NCBI GenBank assembly: GCA_949498985.1
Contig: CATECQ010000035.1
Coordinates: 86,501-150,500, forward strand
Reading direction: 5' to 3'
DNA length: 64,000 bases
From: Glaciecola sp. HTCC2999
GTDB taxonomy: Bacteria > Pseudomonadota > Gammaproteobacteria > Enterobacterales > Alteromonadaceae
In this document: in pieces, positions 47,218 through 61,597 of the stretch
Numbering within the stretch: position 1 is the stretch's first letter
How the letters are laid out: each line of letters starts with the position of its first letter
Notes under the pieces: model-generated
Database searches by the model: none
What the model saw: only the letters and a program-made list of their open reading frames with translations
What the model was told of the DNA's origin: nothing
Translations under genes and position numbers: made by a program

Positions 47218-48495
47218 GTGGCAAAAACGATCCAAGCAATACGTGGCATGAATGATTGTCTTCCTGAGCAGTCTGGTATTTGGCAGTACGTTGAGAGTAT
47301 TCTGCGTATGACAGTTGCTCAATATGGTTATCAAGAAATCAGAATGCCAATTGTGGAAAGTACTGAATTATTTAAACGCTCTATTGGTGAAGTCACCGAT
47401 ATTGTAGAAAAAGAGATGTATACCTTTGATGATCGCAACGGCGACTCATTGACGCTTCGACCTGAGGGAACAGCCAGTGCGGTACGTGCGGGTAATCAAC
47501 ATGGCTTAATTTATAACCAACAACAACGTCTATGGTATATGGGCCCCATGTTTCGTCATGAGCGACCGCAAAAAGGCCGTTATCGCCAGTTTCATCAATT
47601 TGGCGTGGAGACCTATGGTTTGGCTGGACCTGATATTGATGCTGAAGTCATCAGTTTAAGTGCACGTTTATGGCGTAAGTTAGGGATTGCAGATAAAGTT
47701 ACCTTAGAAATTAATTCGCTTGGCTCAAATGCTGCAAGGGCTGAATATAAAGAGTTGTTGGTCGCATTTCTTGAAATGCATAAGGCGCAGCTTGATGAAG
47801 ACTCCCAGCGACGAATGTATACGAACCCGTTGCGCGTATTAGACTCCAAAAACCCAGATGTACAAGCGCTGTTAAGTGACGCTCCAAAGCTTCAAGACCA
47901 TTTAGATGAAGCTAGTGCTGAGCATTTTTCAAAATTACGTGAACGATTAGACCATTTAGGTATCTCATACCGTGTTAATCCTAAATTGGTGCGCGGTTTA
48001 GATTATTACAACGCCACTGTATTTGAGTGGGTAACTGATGCTTTAGGGGCTCAAGGAACCATTTGTGCTGGAGGGCGTTATGACGGTCTGGTTGAACAAC
48101 TAGGCGGGAAAGCATCCCCTGCCGTAGGATTTGCGTTAGGATTAGAGCGTTTGGTGTTAATGTTGACCGAACTGGCTCTAACCGATCAAGTACCTGCTAC
48201 TGTAGATGTCTATGTTACCGCTTTGGGTGAAGATGCGGTATTATATGCGCAAAGGGCAGCCGAGCTATTACGAGATACCACTGATTTGAGAGTGCAAATG
48301 CACTGTGGTGGTGGCAATATGAAGAAACAGTTAAAACGTGCTGACACTGCACAAGCGAAAGTTGCATTGTTGATCGGAGGCTCAGAGGCCGCCGATGAGC
48401 AAGTTACAATTAAATATTTAGGCGGTGATGCCCAGCAAACGACCGTTGCATTATCGCAGTTAAGCACCACGCTTAATGCTTTTTTTAACCCATAA
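47218..48495 (+). CDS. hisS: Histidyl-tRNA synthetase
   Basis: This class II aminoacyl-tRNA synthetase charges tRNA-His. The N terminus [15 protein letters not shown], motif 2 ([20 protein letters not shown]), the histidine-binding [15 protein letters not shown] and motif 3 ([13 protein letters not shown]) are seen, with a C-terminal anticodon-binding domain. The length is 425 aa. It begins with GTG at 47218, with no strong Shine-Dalgarno. yfgM and bamB follow, as in most relatives. Confidence 0.97.
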   Translation: MAKTIQAIRGMNDCLPEQSGIWQYVESILRMTVAQYGYQEIRMPIVESTELFKRSIGEVTDIVEKEMYTFDDRNGDSLTLRPEGTASAVRAGNQHGLIYNQQQRLWYMGPMFRHERPQKGRYRQFHQFGVETYGLAGPDIDAEVISLSARLWRKLGIADKVTLEINSLGSNAARAEYKELLVAFLEMHKAQLDEDSQRRMYTNPLRVLDSKNPDVQALLSDAPKLQDHLDEASAEHFSKLRERLDHLGISYRVNPKLVRGLDYYNATVFEWVTDALGAQGTICAGGRYDGLVEQLGGKASPAVGFALGLERLVLMLTELALTDQVPATVDVYVTALGEDAVLYAQRAAELLRDTTDLRVQMHCGGGNMKKQLKRADTAQAKVALLIGGSEAADEQVTIKYLGGDAQQTTVALSQLSTTLNAFFNP

Positions 48496-48536
48496 ATGAA
48501 GAATTCATTGATACGAGTATTCAAGTAGGAAAATCC

Positions 48537-49175
48537 ATGGAACAGTTCGCAACAGAAGAACAACAAGTCGAAGCGATTAAAAAGTTTTGGAAAGATAATG
48601 GCAGCGCAATTATTATTGGGGCTGTGTTAGGTCTCGGTGGTCTATGGGGCTGGCGATACTATACTGATACCCAAATTCTTGCCAAAGAAATGGCATCAAC
48701 TGAGTATCAAACTCTCGTCACATCATTATCAGAAGATGCAGCATTAGATGAAGCGAAAGCGTTCATTACTGCACAAGGTGAAACTGGTTATGCACCACTT
48801 GCCGGCTTTATTGCAGCGCAGGCAGCTGTTGAAAAAGCTGATTTTCCTGCCGCGCTAAGTCAGTTACAGCAAGTCACGGCACTCACTAGCGATCCTATTT
48901 TGTTAAATGTTGCGCACCTGCGTCTAGCCCGAGTTCAATTTGCGATAGAAGATTACTCTGCGGCATTAACGAGTTTGAACAGTGTCACTAATGAAGCCTT
49001 TACTGCTGACAAAGAAGCTTTACGTGGAGATGTTTTTGTCGCTCAAGGCGATTTCAACCAAGCTCGAACCGCTTACACAGCCTCTTTAGCGGCCAATGAT
49101 GACCGTTCAGTAAAAATCCGTTTAGATAACATCGGCGCGTTGATAGATGCCGCTGCTGATTCAACTGGAAATTAA
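48537..49175 (+). CDS. yfgM: YfgM family membrane protein (PpiD/SecYEG partner)
   Basis: This inner-membrane protein (212 aa) has a short cytosolic N terminus, a transmembrane helix (about residues 22-42: AIIIGAVLGLGGLWGWRYY) and a periplasmic TPR-like domain. In E. coli YfgM works with the chaperone PpiD at the Sec translocon. The start EQFATEEQQVEAIKKFWKDN is typical. It lies between hisS and bamB, 3 bp before bamB. Confidence 0.93.
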   Translation: MEQFATEEQQVEAIKKFWKDNGSAIIIGAVLGLGGLWGWRYYTDTQILAKEMASTEYQTLVTSLSEDAALDEAKAFITAQGETGYAPLAGFIAAQAAVEKADFPAALSQLQQVTALTSDPILLNVAHLRLARVQFAIEDYSAALTSLNSVTNEAFTADKEALRGDVFVAQGDFNQARTAYTASLAANDDRSVKIRLDNIGALIDAAADSTGN

Positions 49176-49178
49176 TTT

Positions 49179-50396
49179 ATGAAGGTGTTTTCACGCATAT
49201 CATGGTTCGCTGGTGTATTATCCATCGCCTTATTAGGGGGTTGTTCTAGTATTACGCAGCCAGTAACTGATTGGTTTGAAGATGAAGAGGTGTTAGCAGT
49301 CCGCACCCTAGAGCCGATTACAAATGTCGTTGATATGACAGTACAGTGGCAACGTGATGTGGGGAATGGGATCGGAGATTATTTTTCTCGACTCCAACCA
49401 CAAGTAGCAAATGGCAAAGTGTTTGCCGCCGATCGTCAAGGGCTCATCGTTGCTTTTGATAGTCGTGGTCAAACACTTTGGCAAACTCGCATCAATGACA
49501 GTGACAGTTTTTTCTCATCGGCTCCATCGGCGAAATTGGCCGGCGGTATCACTATTAGCGAAGCGCATATCTGGATCGGTTCTGAGGATGGCCGTTTATT
49601 AGGTTTAAATCAAGAAACCGGTGCAATAGAAAAAGATATTGACGTTGCTGGAGAAATTATTGCTGCACCTTCAGTCGGAGACGGTTTGGTAGTGGTTAAT
49701 ACCACTTCTGGTCGTTTATTTGCATATAATATTGATACTGGCGAAGAAGCTTGGATGCATGAGTCAGATGTCCCTCCGCTATCACTTCGTGGCACATCAT
49801 CTCCTTTGGTTGCTAATGGGGGAGTGTTAGTTGGAACTGCAGCAGGTAAACTTCAAGTCAATATTGTAGATTCTGGTTTGGTTGCATGGGAAGCGACGGT
49901 CACCACACCTTCTGGTGCGACCGAGCTAGAGCGTATTATTGATGTAGATTCTCAGCCTCTAATTGTAGGGGCAAATGTATATATCGTTTCATTTAACGGC
50001 GCGTTAACTGCAGTTGAATTGCGAAGTGGTCGAGTGGTATGGAAACGTGAATACGCGAGTTATCGAAATTTAACTTTAGCGGGAAACCGTTTGATCGTAT
50101 CTGATATCAACGGTAACATTTTTGCACTCGATGTCCGCAATGGTGTAGAGATGTGGTCACAGTCAACATTTAAGGGCCGTGACTTAACTGCTGGTGTTAT
50201 GTTGGGTAAGTATCTCGCCTTTGGCGATAATTTCGGTGTGATACATTTAGTTGACCCTATTGATGGCTCATTAGTTTCAAGAAAAACATTAGGTAACGAC
50301 AAGGATGAACGCTTTTTTGCGCCAGGCGTCGTTGTAAACAACACTTTGTATATACAAAATGCACAAGGCACTTTATTTGCGTTAGGTTCAGAATAG
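49179..50396 (+). CDS. bamB: Outer membrane assembly lipoprotein BamB
   Basis: BamB is the beta-propeller lipoprotein of the BAM complex that inserts outer-membrane barrels. The signal ends in the lipobox LLGGC (Cys near residue 22). Eight PQQ-like/WD-type repeats follow, each with patterns such as VFAADRQGLIVAFDSRGQTLW. The length (405 aa) is near that of the E. coli protein. It is co-directional with yfgM and der. Confidence 0.95.
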   Translation: MKVFSRISWFAGVLSIALLGGCSSITQPVTDWFEDEEVLAVRTLEPITNVVDMTVQWQRDVGNGIGDYFSRLQPQVANGKVFAADRQGLIVAFDSRGQTLWQTRINDSDSFFSSAPSAKLAGGITISEAHIWIGSEDGRLLGLNQETGAIEKDIDVAGEIIAAPSVGDGLVVVNTTSGRLFAYNIDTGEEAWMHESDVPPLSLRGTSSPLVANGGVLVGTAAGKLQVNIVDSGLVAWEATVTTPSGATELERIIDVDSQPLIVGANVYIVSFNGALTAVELRSGRVVWKREYASYRNLTLAGNRLIVSDINGNIFALDVRNGVEMWSQSTFKGRDLTAGVMLGKYLAFGDNFGVIHLVDPIDGSLVSRKTLGNDKDERFFAPGVVVNNTLYIQNAQGTLFALGSE

Positions 50397-50427
50397 TCTG
50401 ACGCAAGTAACATTTTAAGGTAATTGC

Positions 50428-51873
50428 ATGCTTCCCGTTCTGGCTTTAGTCGGTCGCCCCAACGTCGGTAAATCGACGCTTTTTAATCGTTTAACCAATA
50501 CCCGAGATGCGCTTGTTGCAGATTTTCCGGGACTCACTCGTGATCGTAAATACGGTCAAGCAAAGGTTGAAGAACGCCAGTTTATCGTTATTGATACCGG
50601 TGGTATCACTGGTGATGAAGCGGGAATTGATGCAGCAATGGCGGAACAATCGCTATTAGCCATTGATGAAGCCGATGTGGTTATATTTTTAGTGGATGCA
50701 CGTGCAGGGCTTACGCCAGCAGACCAAGGTATTGCCGAATACTTGCGTAAACAAGAAAAAACAGTTCATGTCGTAGCAAATAAAGTCGATGGCATTGATG
50801 GGGATAGTGAAAGTGCTGATTTTTATGCACTTGGCATGGGTAACGTCCAACAAATTGCTGCTGCCCATGGTCGTGGTGTCGCTCAGTTATTAGATTTAAC
50901 GTTATCGCCTCTGGCAGAAAAATTCCCAGATATGATGGCCGTTGAGCCTGAACGCAACGACGATGATGAAGATGCCGAAAAGCAACTTGAACGCTTACAA
51001 AACCTACCCATTAAACTCGCTATAGTAGGTAAGCCTAATGTTGGTAAGTCGACACTGACAAATCGCATTTTAGGTGAAGAGCGTGTAGTCGTATATGATC
51101 AACCAGGCACCACTCGAGACAGTATATTTATCCCCATGGAACGAGATGAGCGTGAATATATATTGATCGATACAGCAGGCGTACGTAAGCGCCGCAAAAT
51201 TAATGAAGCGGTTGAGAAATTCTCGATAGTCAAAACCCTACAGGCAATCGAAGAAGCGAATGTGGTGTTGCTTGTCATTGATGCCCGAGAAGGGATTTCT
51301 GATCAAGACTTGAGTTTACTCGGTTTTATATTGAATGCAGGACGTTCATTAGTCTTGGCTGTCAATAAATGGGATGGCCTCCAAGCACATGTAAAGGATG
51401 ACATTAAACGAGAGCTAGACCGCCGCCTAGGCTTTGTGGATTTTGCTCGATTACATTTTATTTCTGCACTTCATGGCACAGGGGTTGGACACTTATTTGA
51501 GTCGGTTCAAGAAGCTTATGAATCAGCTACGCGTCGAATTAACACTTCAATGTTAACGCGTATCATGGAAATGGCCCAAGAGGATCATAATCCACCGCTC
51601 GTTCGCTCACGTCGAGTGAAAATGAAATATGCGCACGCGGGGGGTTATAATCCACCGGTTGTAGTGATCCACGGTAATCAAGTTGATGATTTACCTGACT
51701 CTTACAAGCGCTATTTAATGAATTATTATCGTAAGTCACTCAAAGTGATGGGCACCCCGATAAGAATTGAGTTCCGAGAAGGCTCAAATCCATTTGAAGG
51801 TAAAAAGAATTCGCTTACGATATCGCAACAACGAAAACGAAAGCGTCTGATGTCATTTCATCAGAAAAAATAG
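50428..51873 (+). CDS. der: Ribosome biogenesis GTPase Der (EngA)
   Basis: Der is an essential GTPase for 50S assembly with two tandem G domains and a KH-like C-terminal domain. The two P-loops are [13 protein letters not shown] (about residue 8) and [13 protein letters not shown] (about residue 200). The NKVD and NKWD specificity motifs and a basic C terminus are present. The length is 481 aa. AAGG precedes the ATG. A strong terminator follows. Confidence 0.98.
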   Translation: MLPVLALVGRPNVGKSTLFNRLTNTRDALVADFPGLTRDRKYGQAKVEERQFIVIDTGGITGDEAGIDAAMAEQSLLAIDEADVVIFLVDARAGLTPADQGIAEYLRKQEKTVHVVANKVDGIDGDSESADFYALGMGNVQQIAAAHGRGVAQLLDLTLSPLAEKFPDMMAVEPERNDDDEDAEKQLERLQNLPIKLAIVGKPNVGKSTLTNRILGEERVVVYDQPGTTRDSIFIPMERDEREYILIDTAGVRKRRKINEAVEKFSIVKTLQAIEEANVVLLVIDAREGISDQDLSLLGFILNAGRSLVLAVNKWDGLQAHVKDDIKRELDRRLGFVDFARLHFISALHGTGVGHLFESVQEAYESATRRINTSMLTRIMEMAQEDHNPPLVRSRRVKMKYAHAGGYNPPVVVIHGNQVDDLPDSYKRYLMNYYRKSLKVMGTPIRIEFREGSNPFEGKKNSLTISQQRKRKRLMSFHQKK

Positions 51874-51875
51874 TG

Positions 51876-51902
51876 AAAGCGCCGTTAATCGGCGCTTTTT
51901 TT
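51876..51902 (+). terminator. Rho-independent terminator of der
   Basis: AAAGCGCCG, loop TTAAT and CGGCGCTTT form a GC-rich stem with a T-run, starting 3 bp past the der stop. It ends the hisS-yfgM-bamB-der group. Confidence 0.92.
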
Positions 51903-51977
51903 ATGAATATTCATCATAATGTTGCAACATCATTAATCTAATAAAGCCCCAACCTCTCGTCATATCGACCTAATTAG

Positions 51978-55395
<3,418 letters not shown>

Positions 55396-55425
55396 GAAAG
55401 AAAAAGCCCTTTTACGTAAAATATG

Positions 55426-55454
55426 TTTACCTTAATCCTAAAGATCACTATAAT
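55426..55454 (+). promoter_or_regulatory. Sigma-70 promoter of guaB
   Basis: TTTACC and a consensus TATAAT are separated by 17 bp; the -10 ends 39 bp before the guaB ATG. No clear PurR box is seen. Confidence 0.65.
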
Positions 55455-55493
55455 TGTACCGCAATTAACACCCTGATACAGAAGGTTATTTGC

Positions 55494-56963
55494 ATGCTAC
55501 GAATTGCTCAAGAAGCACTCACATTTGACGATGTTCTCATCGTACCTGGGCACTCTGAAGTGCTCCCTCATACTGCAAAGCTCAATACGCGTCTTACGCG
55601 CAAAGTGAATTTGAATATTCCACTTATTTCTGCCGCTATGGATACGGTATCAGAAGCACGTTTAGCTATCGCCCTTGCGCAAGAAGGGGGAATTGGCTTT
55701 ATTCACAAAAACATGTCGCCAGAGCAACAAGCTGAACATGTACGTCAAGTGAAAAAGTACGAATCAGGTGTTGTATCTGACCCAGTAACCGTACGTTCTA
55801 ATGCCACTATAGGTCAAGTGAACGAGTTAAGCCAGCGACTTGGTTACTCAGGTTTCCCTGTAACAGATGAAGATAACAACTTGATTGGTATTGTAACGGG
55901 CCGTGATTTACGTTTTGAAACCCATCTTGATGCTTCTATTGAAACCGTCATGACGCCAAAAGAGCGCTTAGTCACGGTCAAATCAGGAGAGTCTTCAGAG
56001 GTTGTTCTAGAACTAATGCATGAGCACCGTATTGAAAAAATTCTTGTCGTTGATAACGACTTTAAATTACATGGTTTGATTACCGTTAAAGATTTCCAAA
56101 AAGCTGAAAATAAACCCAACGCTTGTAAAGACGAACTTGGTCGTTTACGTGTAGGGGCTGCGGTGAGTGTCGGTGCGGGTACCGATGAACGTATCGCTGC
56201 GCTGATTGAAGCGGGTGTGGATGTATTATTAATCGATACGTCTCATGGTCACTCTCAAGGCGTAATTGATCGCGTGGCTAAGGTACGTGCAGATTATCCA
56301 GATGTTCAACTTATCGCGGGTAATGTGGCAACGGGTGCTGGAGCTAAAGCCCTAGCTGATGCGGGTGTCGATGCTGTAAAAGTGGGTATTGGTCCGGGTT
56401 CTATATGTACAACGCGAATTGTTACAGGTTGTGGTGTACCACAAATTACCGCTATTTCAGATGCTGTTGACGCTTTAGCAGGAACGGATATACCGGTCAT
56501 TGCTGATGGCGGTATTCGTTTTTCTGGTGATATTGTTAAAGCATTAGTGGCTGGCGCGAGCTGTGTGATGGTCGGTTCAATGTTAGCGGGCACTGAAGAG
56601 GCCCCTGGTGAAGTAGAGCTGTATCAAGGTCGTTACTATAAATCTTATCGAGGAATGGGGTCATTAGGTGCTATGGATCAGAATAACGGCTCTTCAGATC
56701 GATATTTCCAAGATAGCAAAAACGCAGAAAAACTTGTACCTGAAGGTATTGAAGGTCGCGTTGCGTATAAAGGACCGATTAATAATATCATACACCAACA
56801 AATGGGTGGATTACGTTCGGCAATGGGGCTTACAGGCTGTGAGACAATTACTGAACTTAATACGAAACCGCAATTTGTGAAAGTAACAGCAGCGGGTATG
56901 GGCGAGTCTCATGTTCATGATGTTAGCATTACAAAAGAAGCGCCTAACTACCGATTAGGCTAA
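55494..56963 (+). CDS. guaB: Inosine-5'-monophosphate dehydrogenase
   Basis: GuaB oxidises IMP to XMP, the committed step to GMP. The 489-aa product has the barrel start [17 protein letters not shown] and two CBS domains (about residues 95-205). The active-site loop [18 protein letters not shown] has the catalytic cysteine, and the mobile flap includes [10 protein letters not shown]. It is 48 bp from the guaA ORF end of the gap (72 bp to the true guaA start), with a hairpin between. Confidence 0.98.
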   Translation: MLRIAQEALTFDDVLIVPGHSEVLPHTAKLNTRLTRKVNLNIPLISAAMDTVSEARLAIALAQEGGIGFIHKNMSPEQQAEHVRQVKKYESGVVSDPVTVRSNATIGQVNELSQRLGYSGFPVTDEDNNLIGIVTGRDLRFETHLDASIETVMTPKERLVTVKSGESSEVVLELMHEHRIEKILVVDNDFKLHGLITVKDFQKAENKPNACKDELGRLRVGAAVSVGAGTDERIAALIEAGVDVLLIDTSHGHSQGVIDRVAKVRADYPDVQLIAGNVATGAGAKALADAGVDAVKVGIGPGSICTTRIVTGCGVPQITAISDAVDALAGTDIPVIADGGIRFSGDIVKALVAGASCVMVGSMLAGTEEAPGEVELYQGRYYKSYRGMGSLGAMDQNNGSSDRYFQDSKNAEKLVPEGIEGRVAYKGPINNIIHQQMGGLRSAMGLTGCETITELNTKPQFVKVTAAGMGESHVHDVSITKEAPNYRLG

Positions 56964-56985
56964 GCTAATTTTTATCCCAATTTAT

Positions 56986-57009
56986 CAGGCTAGCTATCAC
57001 GCTAGCCTG
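56986..57009 (+). other. Strong hairpin between guaB and guaA
   Basis: CAGGCTAGC, loop TATCAC and GCTAGCCTG form a perfect 9-bp stem. It is followed by TTGTGTTTTTA rather than a clean T-run, so it may be a partial terminator or an mRNA-stability element. Confidence 0.6.
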
Positions 57010-57035
57010 TTGTGTTTTTACAAAGAGACTATGCC

Positions 57036-58613
57036 ATGACAGCAAACATTCATTCCCAAAAAATCCTAATTTTAGATTTTGGTTCACAATACACGCAGTT
57101 GATTGCGCGTCGTATTCGTGAAATCGGTGTCTACTGTGAACTGTGGGCTTGGGACGTGACCGAACAACAAATCCGAGATTATTGTCCTGACGGGATCATT
57201 TTATCAGGTGGCCCTGAGTCAGTAACTGAAGCTGGTTCACCTCGCGCACCACAATATGTCTTTAATGCTGGCGTGCCAGTCTTAGGTATTTGTTATGGTA
57301 TGCAAACAATGGCACAACAATTAGGCGGTGCGGTTCAAGGTTCAAATCTGCGTGAGTTTGGGTATGCTCAGGTAGAAGTCATCGAAACTAACCCATTACT
57401 GGCTAACATTGAAGATCATGTTAGTGACTCTGGCAATGCCTTGTTGGATGTTTGGATGAGTCATGGTGATAAGGTTTCTGAAATCCCACCGGGTTTTGTG
57501 AAAGTTGCTCAGACGGATAGCTGCCCTTTTGCAGCAATGGCGAATGAAGAAAAACGTTTTTATGGAGTACAATTTCACCCAGAGGTCACCCATACTCGAC
57601 AAGGTGAGCGTCTATTATCTCATTTTGCGTTAAACATTTGTGGCTTACAAAAGCTATGGACGCCTGATGCGATCATTGAAGATGCAATTGCTCGAATTAA
57701 AGAAAAAGTCGGTGATGATGAAGTGATTTTAGGGCTATCTGGTGGCGTCGACTCATCAGTAGTGGCGATGTTGATACACCGTGCGATTGGTTCAAAACTA
57801 ACTTGTGTGTTCGTCGATAATGGCTTGTTACGCTTAAACGAAGGTCAACAAGTCATGGATATGTTCGGTGACCACTTTGGCTTAAATATTATCAAAGTTG
57901 ATGCTGAAGAAAGGTTTTTAGCCGCCTTAGCAGATGAATCTGATCCGGAAGCCAAACGTAAAATCATCGGTAATGAATTCGTCAGTGTGTTTGATGAAGA
58001 ATCTCAAAAATTAGAAAATGCAAAATGGCTAGCGCAAGGTACTATTTATCCTGATGTGATTGAGTCAGCTGGCTCAGCAACAGGTAAAGCACATGTCATA
58101 AAATCACACCATAATGTAGGTGGGTTGCCAGAAGATATGAAAATGGGCTTAGTTGAGCCTTTACGCGAACTCTTTAAAGATGAAGTTCGTAAGATTGGTC
58201 TTGAGCTAGGTTTACCGTATGACATGTTGTATCGTCATCCTTTCCCAGGGCCTGGTTTAGGGGTGCGTGTGTTAGGTGAAATCAAGAAAGAATATTGTGA
58301 TTTACTGCGCCGTGCAGATGCTATATTCATTGAAGAATTACATGCTGCTGACTTATATCATAAAGTCAGTCAAGCTTTTACCGTGTTCTTACCTGTACGT
58401 TCTGTTGGTGTGATGGGTGATGCGCGTAAATATGATTGGGTGGTTTCGTTACGGGCTGTTGAAACCATTGATTTCATGACGGCACATTGGGCGCATTTAC
58501 CGTATGATTTCTTGGGTAAAGTATCAAACCGTATTATCAATGAAATTGATGGTATTAGCCGTGTAGTATACGATGTGTCGGGTAAACCCCCCGCAACAAT
58601 CGAATGGGAATAG
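57036..58613 (+). CDS. guaA: GMP synthase (glutamine-hydrolysing)
   Basis: GuaA aminates XMP to GMP. The N-terminal class I glutamine amidotransferase domain has the nucleophile in [15 protein letters not shown] and the His/Glu pair in [11 protein letters not shown]. The ATP-pyrophosphatase domain has the P-loop [15 protein letters not shown], and the C-terminal dimerisation domain ends KPPATIEWE. The ATG at 57036 ([16 protein letters not shown] upstream) gives 525 aa, the E. coli length; the ORF track adds eight residues from a GTG. Confidence 0.98.
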   Translation: MTANIHSQKILILDFGSQYTQLIARRIREIGVYCELWAWDVTEQQIRDYCPDGIILSGGPESVTEAGSPRAPQYVFNAGVPVLGICYGMQTMAQQLGGAVQGSNLREFGYAQVEVIETNPLLANIEDHVSDSGNALLDVWMSHGDKVSEIPPGFVKVAQTDSCPFAAMANEEKRFYGVQFHPEVTHTRQGERLLSHFALNICGLQKLWTPDAIIEDAIARIKEKVGDDEVILGLSGGVDSSVVAMLIHRAIGSKLTCVFVDNGLLRLNEGQQVMDMFGDHFGLNIIKVDAEERFLAALADESDPEAKRKIIGNEFVSVFDEESQKLENAKWLAQGTIYPDVIESAGSATGKAHVIKSHHNVGGLPEDMKMGLVEPLRELFKDEVRKIGLELGLPYDMLYRHPFPGPGLGVRVLGEIKKEYCDLLRRADAIFIEELHAADLYHKVSQAFTVFLPVRSVGVMGDARKYDWVVSLRAVETIDFMTAHWAHLPYDFLGKVSNRIINEIDGISRVVYDVSGKPPATIEWE

Positions 58614-58629
58614 TGGTAAGATAAGTCTG

Positions 58630-58669
58630 AAAAACGCTATTATTGAGTCCTCATAATGGCGTTTTTTTT
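58630..58669 (+). terminator. Rho-independent terminator of guaA
   Basis: AAAAACGCTATTAT pairs with ATAATGGCGTTTTT (one T-G pair) around a short loop and ends in a long T-run, 17 bp past guaA. The A-run on the left could also let it serve the converging pldA. Confidence 0.88.
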
Positions 58670-58693
58670 ATCCGTAAATTGAACCGGTATCGC

Positions 58694-59743
58694 TCATAAA
58701 AACCGGAGTTGCACGCCTAAACTGACTCGTGATTGATGGTTGTTATAATCAATCAAAGAGTCACCATATCCATTGAAATACTGCAATAACACATCATAGC
58801 GCTGAGAAAGTGGATAGGTCATATTTAGCTGGATACTACCTCGGTTATCGGTTCGCTTCAGATTATTGCGTAAGCGAGTAAAGACTTCTACTTCTCCCAT
58901 TTGAAACGCATAGCCAAACTCGACTCGACCAATAAAATCATTAATATCGGGATTATCATCGCCGGTGGGATCATCGATAGATACTTTGTCATCCTCAGGG
59001 ATACGCCACCATGTACTGATATAATAGGCCGAATCGATATCACTGAACAAAGCACTAAATATTACTCGGTTCCAGCTGCGTGAGCGCAGTCCACTTTGTC
59101 CATTTGACTGATGATTGATACCGATTTGAAGGGTATTAAAGCGAGTATCAAAAAAACTTAAATCGGCCTGCCATCGATAGAATATTTCGGGCTCATAGTT
59201 TGTTTCCCGAAACGGTTTCGAGACTTCTTCGTTATACACTTGCCAAAAAGAGCGCGCGGTAAATCCAAAATATAATCCTGATAACGTTTCTAGTTCATCA
59301 TTGGTATCGATATAGATAGGAATTTTAGTACTGATTTGGAATACAGCTTCTATATTATCAATATTGTCATTGTTGAGATCTTGTTGGGCAATCGGGTTGG
59401 GGTTGGTGGCATAGGAGAAAGGTAATAAGTAATTTACCTTATGTTGAGCCAGACTAAACGGATTAGCATTAATTTGTTGGTCTGCCAAAATACGTTTATC
59501 AAGAATAGATTTTGATTGTTTTTGTTGTCGATTGGCTTTAAGTGTTTGGGTGAGTTTATCCAGAGTCTGCTGTGCTTTCGATACACGCGCTTCTAAAGTC
59601 ATTTTTTTGGGTGTTTGGTCAATTTCAGTTTGAGTATCAGAGGCCTGTGCCATGCTGCAAAAGCCAAAGATAAAAAGCACCAAACCACTCACCCCTATTT
59701 TAGGTCGGTTGCATGAAGTATTCAGAGTACATTGTGTCAACAT
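58694..59743 (-). CDS. pldA: Outer membrane phospholipase A
   Basis: OMPLA hydrolyses misplaced phospholipids in the outer leaflet of the outer membrane. The catalytic His-Ser region is in QIGINHQSNGQSGLRSRSWNR (about residues 208-228), and the barrel ends SLGVQLRFL with a C-terminal aromatic/hydrophobic signature. It has a signal peptide of about 34 residues. An extra charged helical stretch (about 45-85, rich in Lys, Gln and Leu) precedes the barrel, making it 349 aa against roughly 289 aa in E. coli. Confidence 0.93.
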   Translation of the reverse strand: MLTQCTLNTSCNRPKIGVSGLVLFIFGFCSMAQASDTQTEIDQTPKKMTLEARVSKAQQTLDKLTQTLKANRQQKQSKSILDKRILADQQINANPFSLAQHKVNYLLPFSYATNPNPIAQQDLNNDNIDNIEAVFQISTKIPIYIDTNDELETLSGLYFGFTARSFWQVYNEEVSKPFRETNYEPEIFYRWQADLSFFDTRFNTLQIGINHQSNGQSGLRSRSWNRVIFSALFSDIDSAYYISTWWRIPEDDKVSIDDPTGDDNPDINDFIGRVEFGYAFQMGEVEVFTRLRNNLKRTDNRGSIQLNMTYPLSQRYDVLLQYFNGYGDSLIDYNNHQSRVSLGVQLRFL

Positions 59744-59808
59744 ATGACCATCCTTGGCTTATGAGTGTAAAAGGTGTAATCGTGTTTTAAATACCTATTG
59801 AATATGGC

Positions 59809-61521
59809 TTATAAATTACCAATAAACTCACTTAAATCAGCGATATTCAGCATTTTCTTTTCACCGGTGCGACGGTTTTTATATTCTACTTCTTGGTTAT
59901 CTAGGTTACGCTCACCAATGACAATACTGTGCGGTACACCAATCAACTCCATATCGTTAAACATCACACCTGGACGTTCTTTACGGTCATCAAAAAGTAC
60001 TTCAACGCCTAGTGCGAGACATTCCTCGTAGAGTTTTTCAGCAACTTCTTTGATGCGATGGGATTTGTGCATATTCATTGGAATGATTGCGACAGTAAAT
60101 GGTGCAATAGCTTCTGGCCATTTGATCCCATATTTATCATGATTTTGCTCAATAGCGGCGGCCATGATACGCGAGACGCCGATACCGTAACAACCCATGG
60201 TTAAGGTTTCATGTTTACCCGTTTCAGTTAATACACCGCAATTCATGGCATCAGAGTACTTATTACCTAATTGGAAAATATGACCAACCTCAATACCTCG
60301 TTTGATTTCAATGCTGCCCTGTCCACATGGTGATGGGTCGCCAGCTTGAATGTTGCGTAAATCAAATACATCATATTCAGGAACGTCACGTGCCCAGTTT
60401 GCACCGGTGTAATGCACATCATCGGAATTTGCACCACAAACAAAATCAGCTAAGGCTGCAGCACTTCGATCAGCAATGATCGGTAACTCAAGCCCGACAG
60501 GTCCAATCGAACCGACACCACAACCAATTGCTGCCTTAATTGCATCTTCGTCAGCCATGGTAAAAGGACTGGCAACCAATGCATGTTTTTCGGCTTTGAG
60601 TTCATTCACTTCATGATCACCACGCAAGACTAATGCGACTAGGCCTTGTGAACCGTCTTCTGCTGGCGTTCCTAAGACAATTAGAGTTTTAACCGAAGCA
60701 TTTTCTGGAATATCTAATAACGCGCTTACCTCTGCAATCGTCTTGGCATTAGGTGTATCGACTTTAGTTAATGCTTGTGAGCCTGTACCTTGAGATTGTG
60801 GTGCTAGTGCTTCAGCCATCTCAACATTGGCAGCGTAATCAGAACCATTTGAGAAGGCAATATCATCTTCACCTGATTCGGCAAGTACATGAAACTCATG
60901 TGAACCACTGCCACCGATTGAGCCATTATCTGCAATAACCGGACGATATTCTAAACCGATACGTTCAAAGACATTACAATAAGCCTGAAACATTTTATCG
61001 TAAGTCGTTTGCAAACATTCTTGGCTCAAATGAAATGAATAGGCATCTTTCATCAAAAATTCACGGCCACGCATGATCCCAAATCGAGGGCGTACTTCAT
61101 CACGAAATTTAGTTTGAATTTGATATAAATTCAGTGGCAGTTGTTTATAGCTAGAGACTTCATTGCGAACTAATGCTGTCACAACTTCTTCATGAGTGGG
61201 ACCGAGCACAAAATCGCGCTGATGACGGTCTTTTATACGTAACAATTCTGGGCCATATTCTTCCCATCGACCAGACTCTTCCCATAGATCCGCGGGTTGC
61301 ACGACCGGCATTTGAATTTCTATGGCGCCCGCTTTATTCATTTCTTCACGCACAATATTTGCGACTTTATTTAATACGCGTAAGCCAGTGGGTAAGTAGT
61401 TATACAAACCTGATGCCACCTTTCTGACCATACCAGAGCGGAGCATGAGCTGATGAGAGACGACTTCTGCATCTGCTGGGGTTTCTTTTTGCGTAGATAA
61501 TAAATATTGGCTTGTGCGCAT
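59809..61521 (-). CDS. proS: Prolyl-tRNA synthetase, bacterial type with editing domain
   Basis: This class II synthetase charges tRNA-Pro. Motif 2 ([24 protein letters not shown] and [21 protein letters not shown]) and motif 3 ([20 protein letters not shown]) are present. The editing insertion (about residues 230-380) lies between them, and a C-terminal anticodon-binding domain follows. The length (570 aa) is typical of the bacterial form. The tRNA-Pro gene at the end of the window is its substrate. Confidence 0.98.
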   Translation of the reverse strand: MRTSQYLLSTQKETPADAEVVSHQLMLRSGMVRKVASGLYNYLPTGLRVLNKVANIVREEMNKAGAIEIQMPVVQPADLWEESGRWEEYGPELLRIKDRHQRDFVLGPTHEEVVTALVRNEVSSYKQLPLNLYQIQTKFRDEVRPRFGIMRGREFLMKDAYSFHLSQECLQTTYDKMFQAYCNVFERIGLEYRPVIADNGSIGGSGSHEFHVLAESGEDDIAFSNGSDYAANVEMAEALAPQSQGTGSQALTKVDTPNAKTIAEVSALLDIPENASVKTLIVLGTPAEDGSQGLVALVLRGDHEVNELKAEKHALVASPFTMADEDAIKAAIGCGVGSIGPVGLELPIIADRSAAALADFVCGANSDDVHYTGANWARDVPEYDVFDLRNIQAGDPSPCGQGSIEIKRGIEVGHIFQLGNKYSDAMNCGVLTETGKHETLTMGCYGIGVSRIMAAAIEQNHDKYGIKWPEAIAPFTVAIIPMNMHKSHRIKEVAEKLYEECLALGVEVLFDDRKERPGVMFNDMELIGVPHSIVIGERNLDNQEVEYKNRRTGEKKMLNIADLSEFIGNL

Positions 61522-61597
61522 GACGATGTTTTCCTCAAAATTTGTGCCCGTATTCTAGCATAAGATTTACAGGACTAAAGCACTGAGGTGAGGGTTT

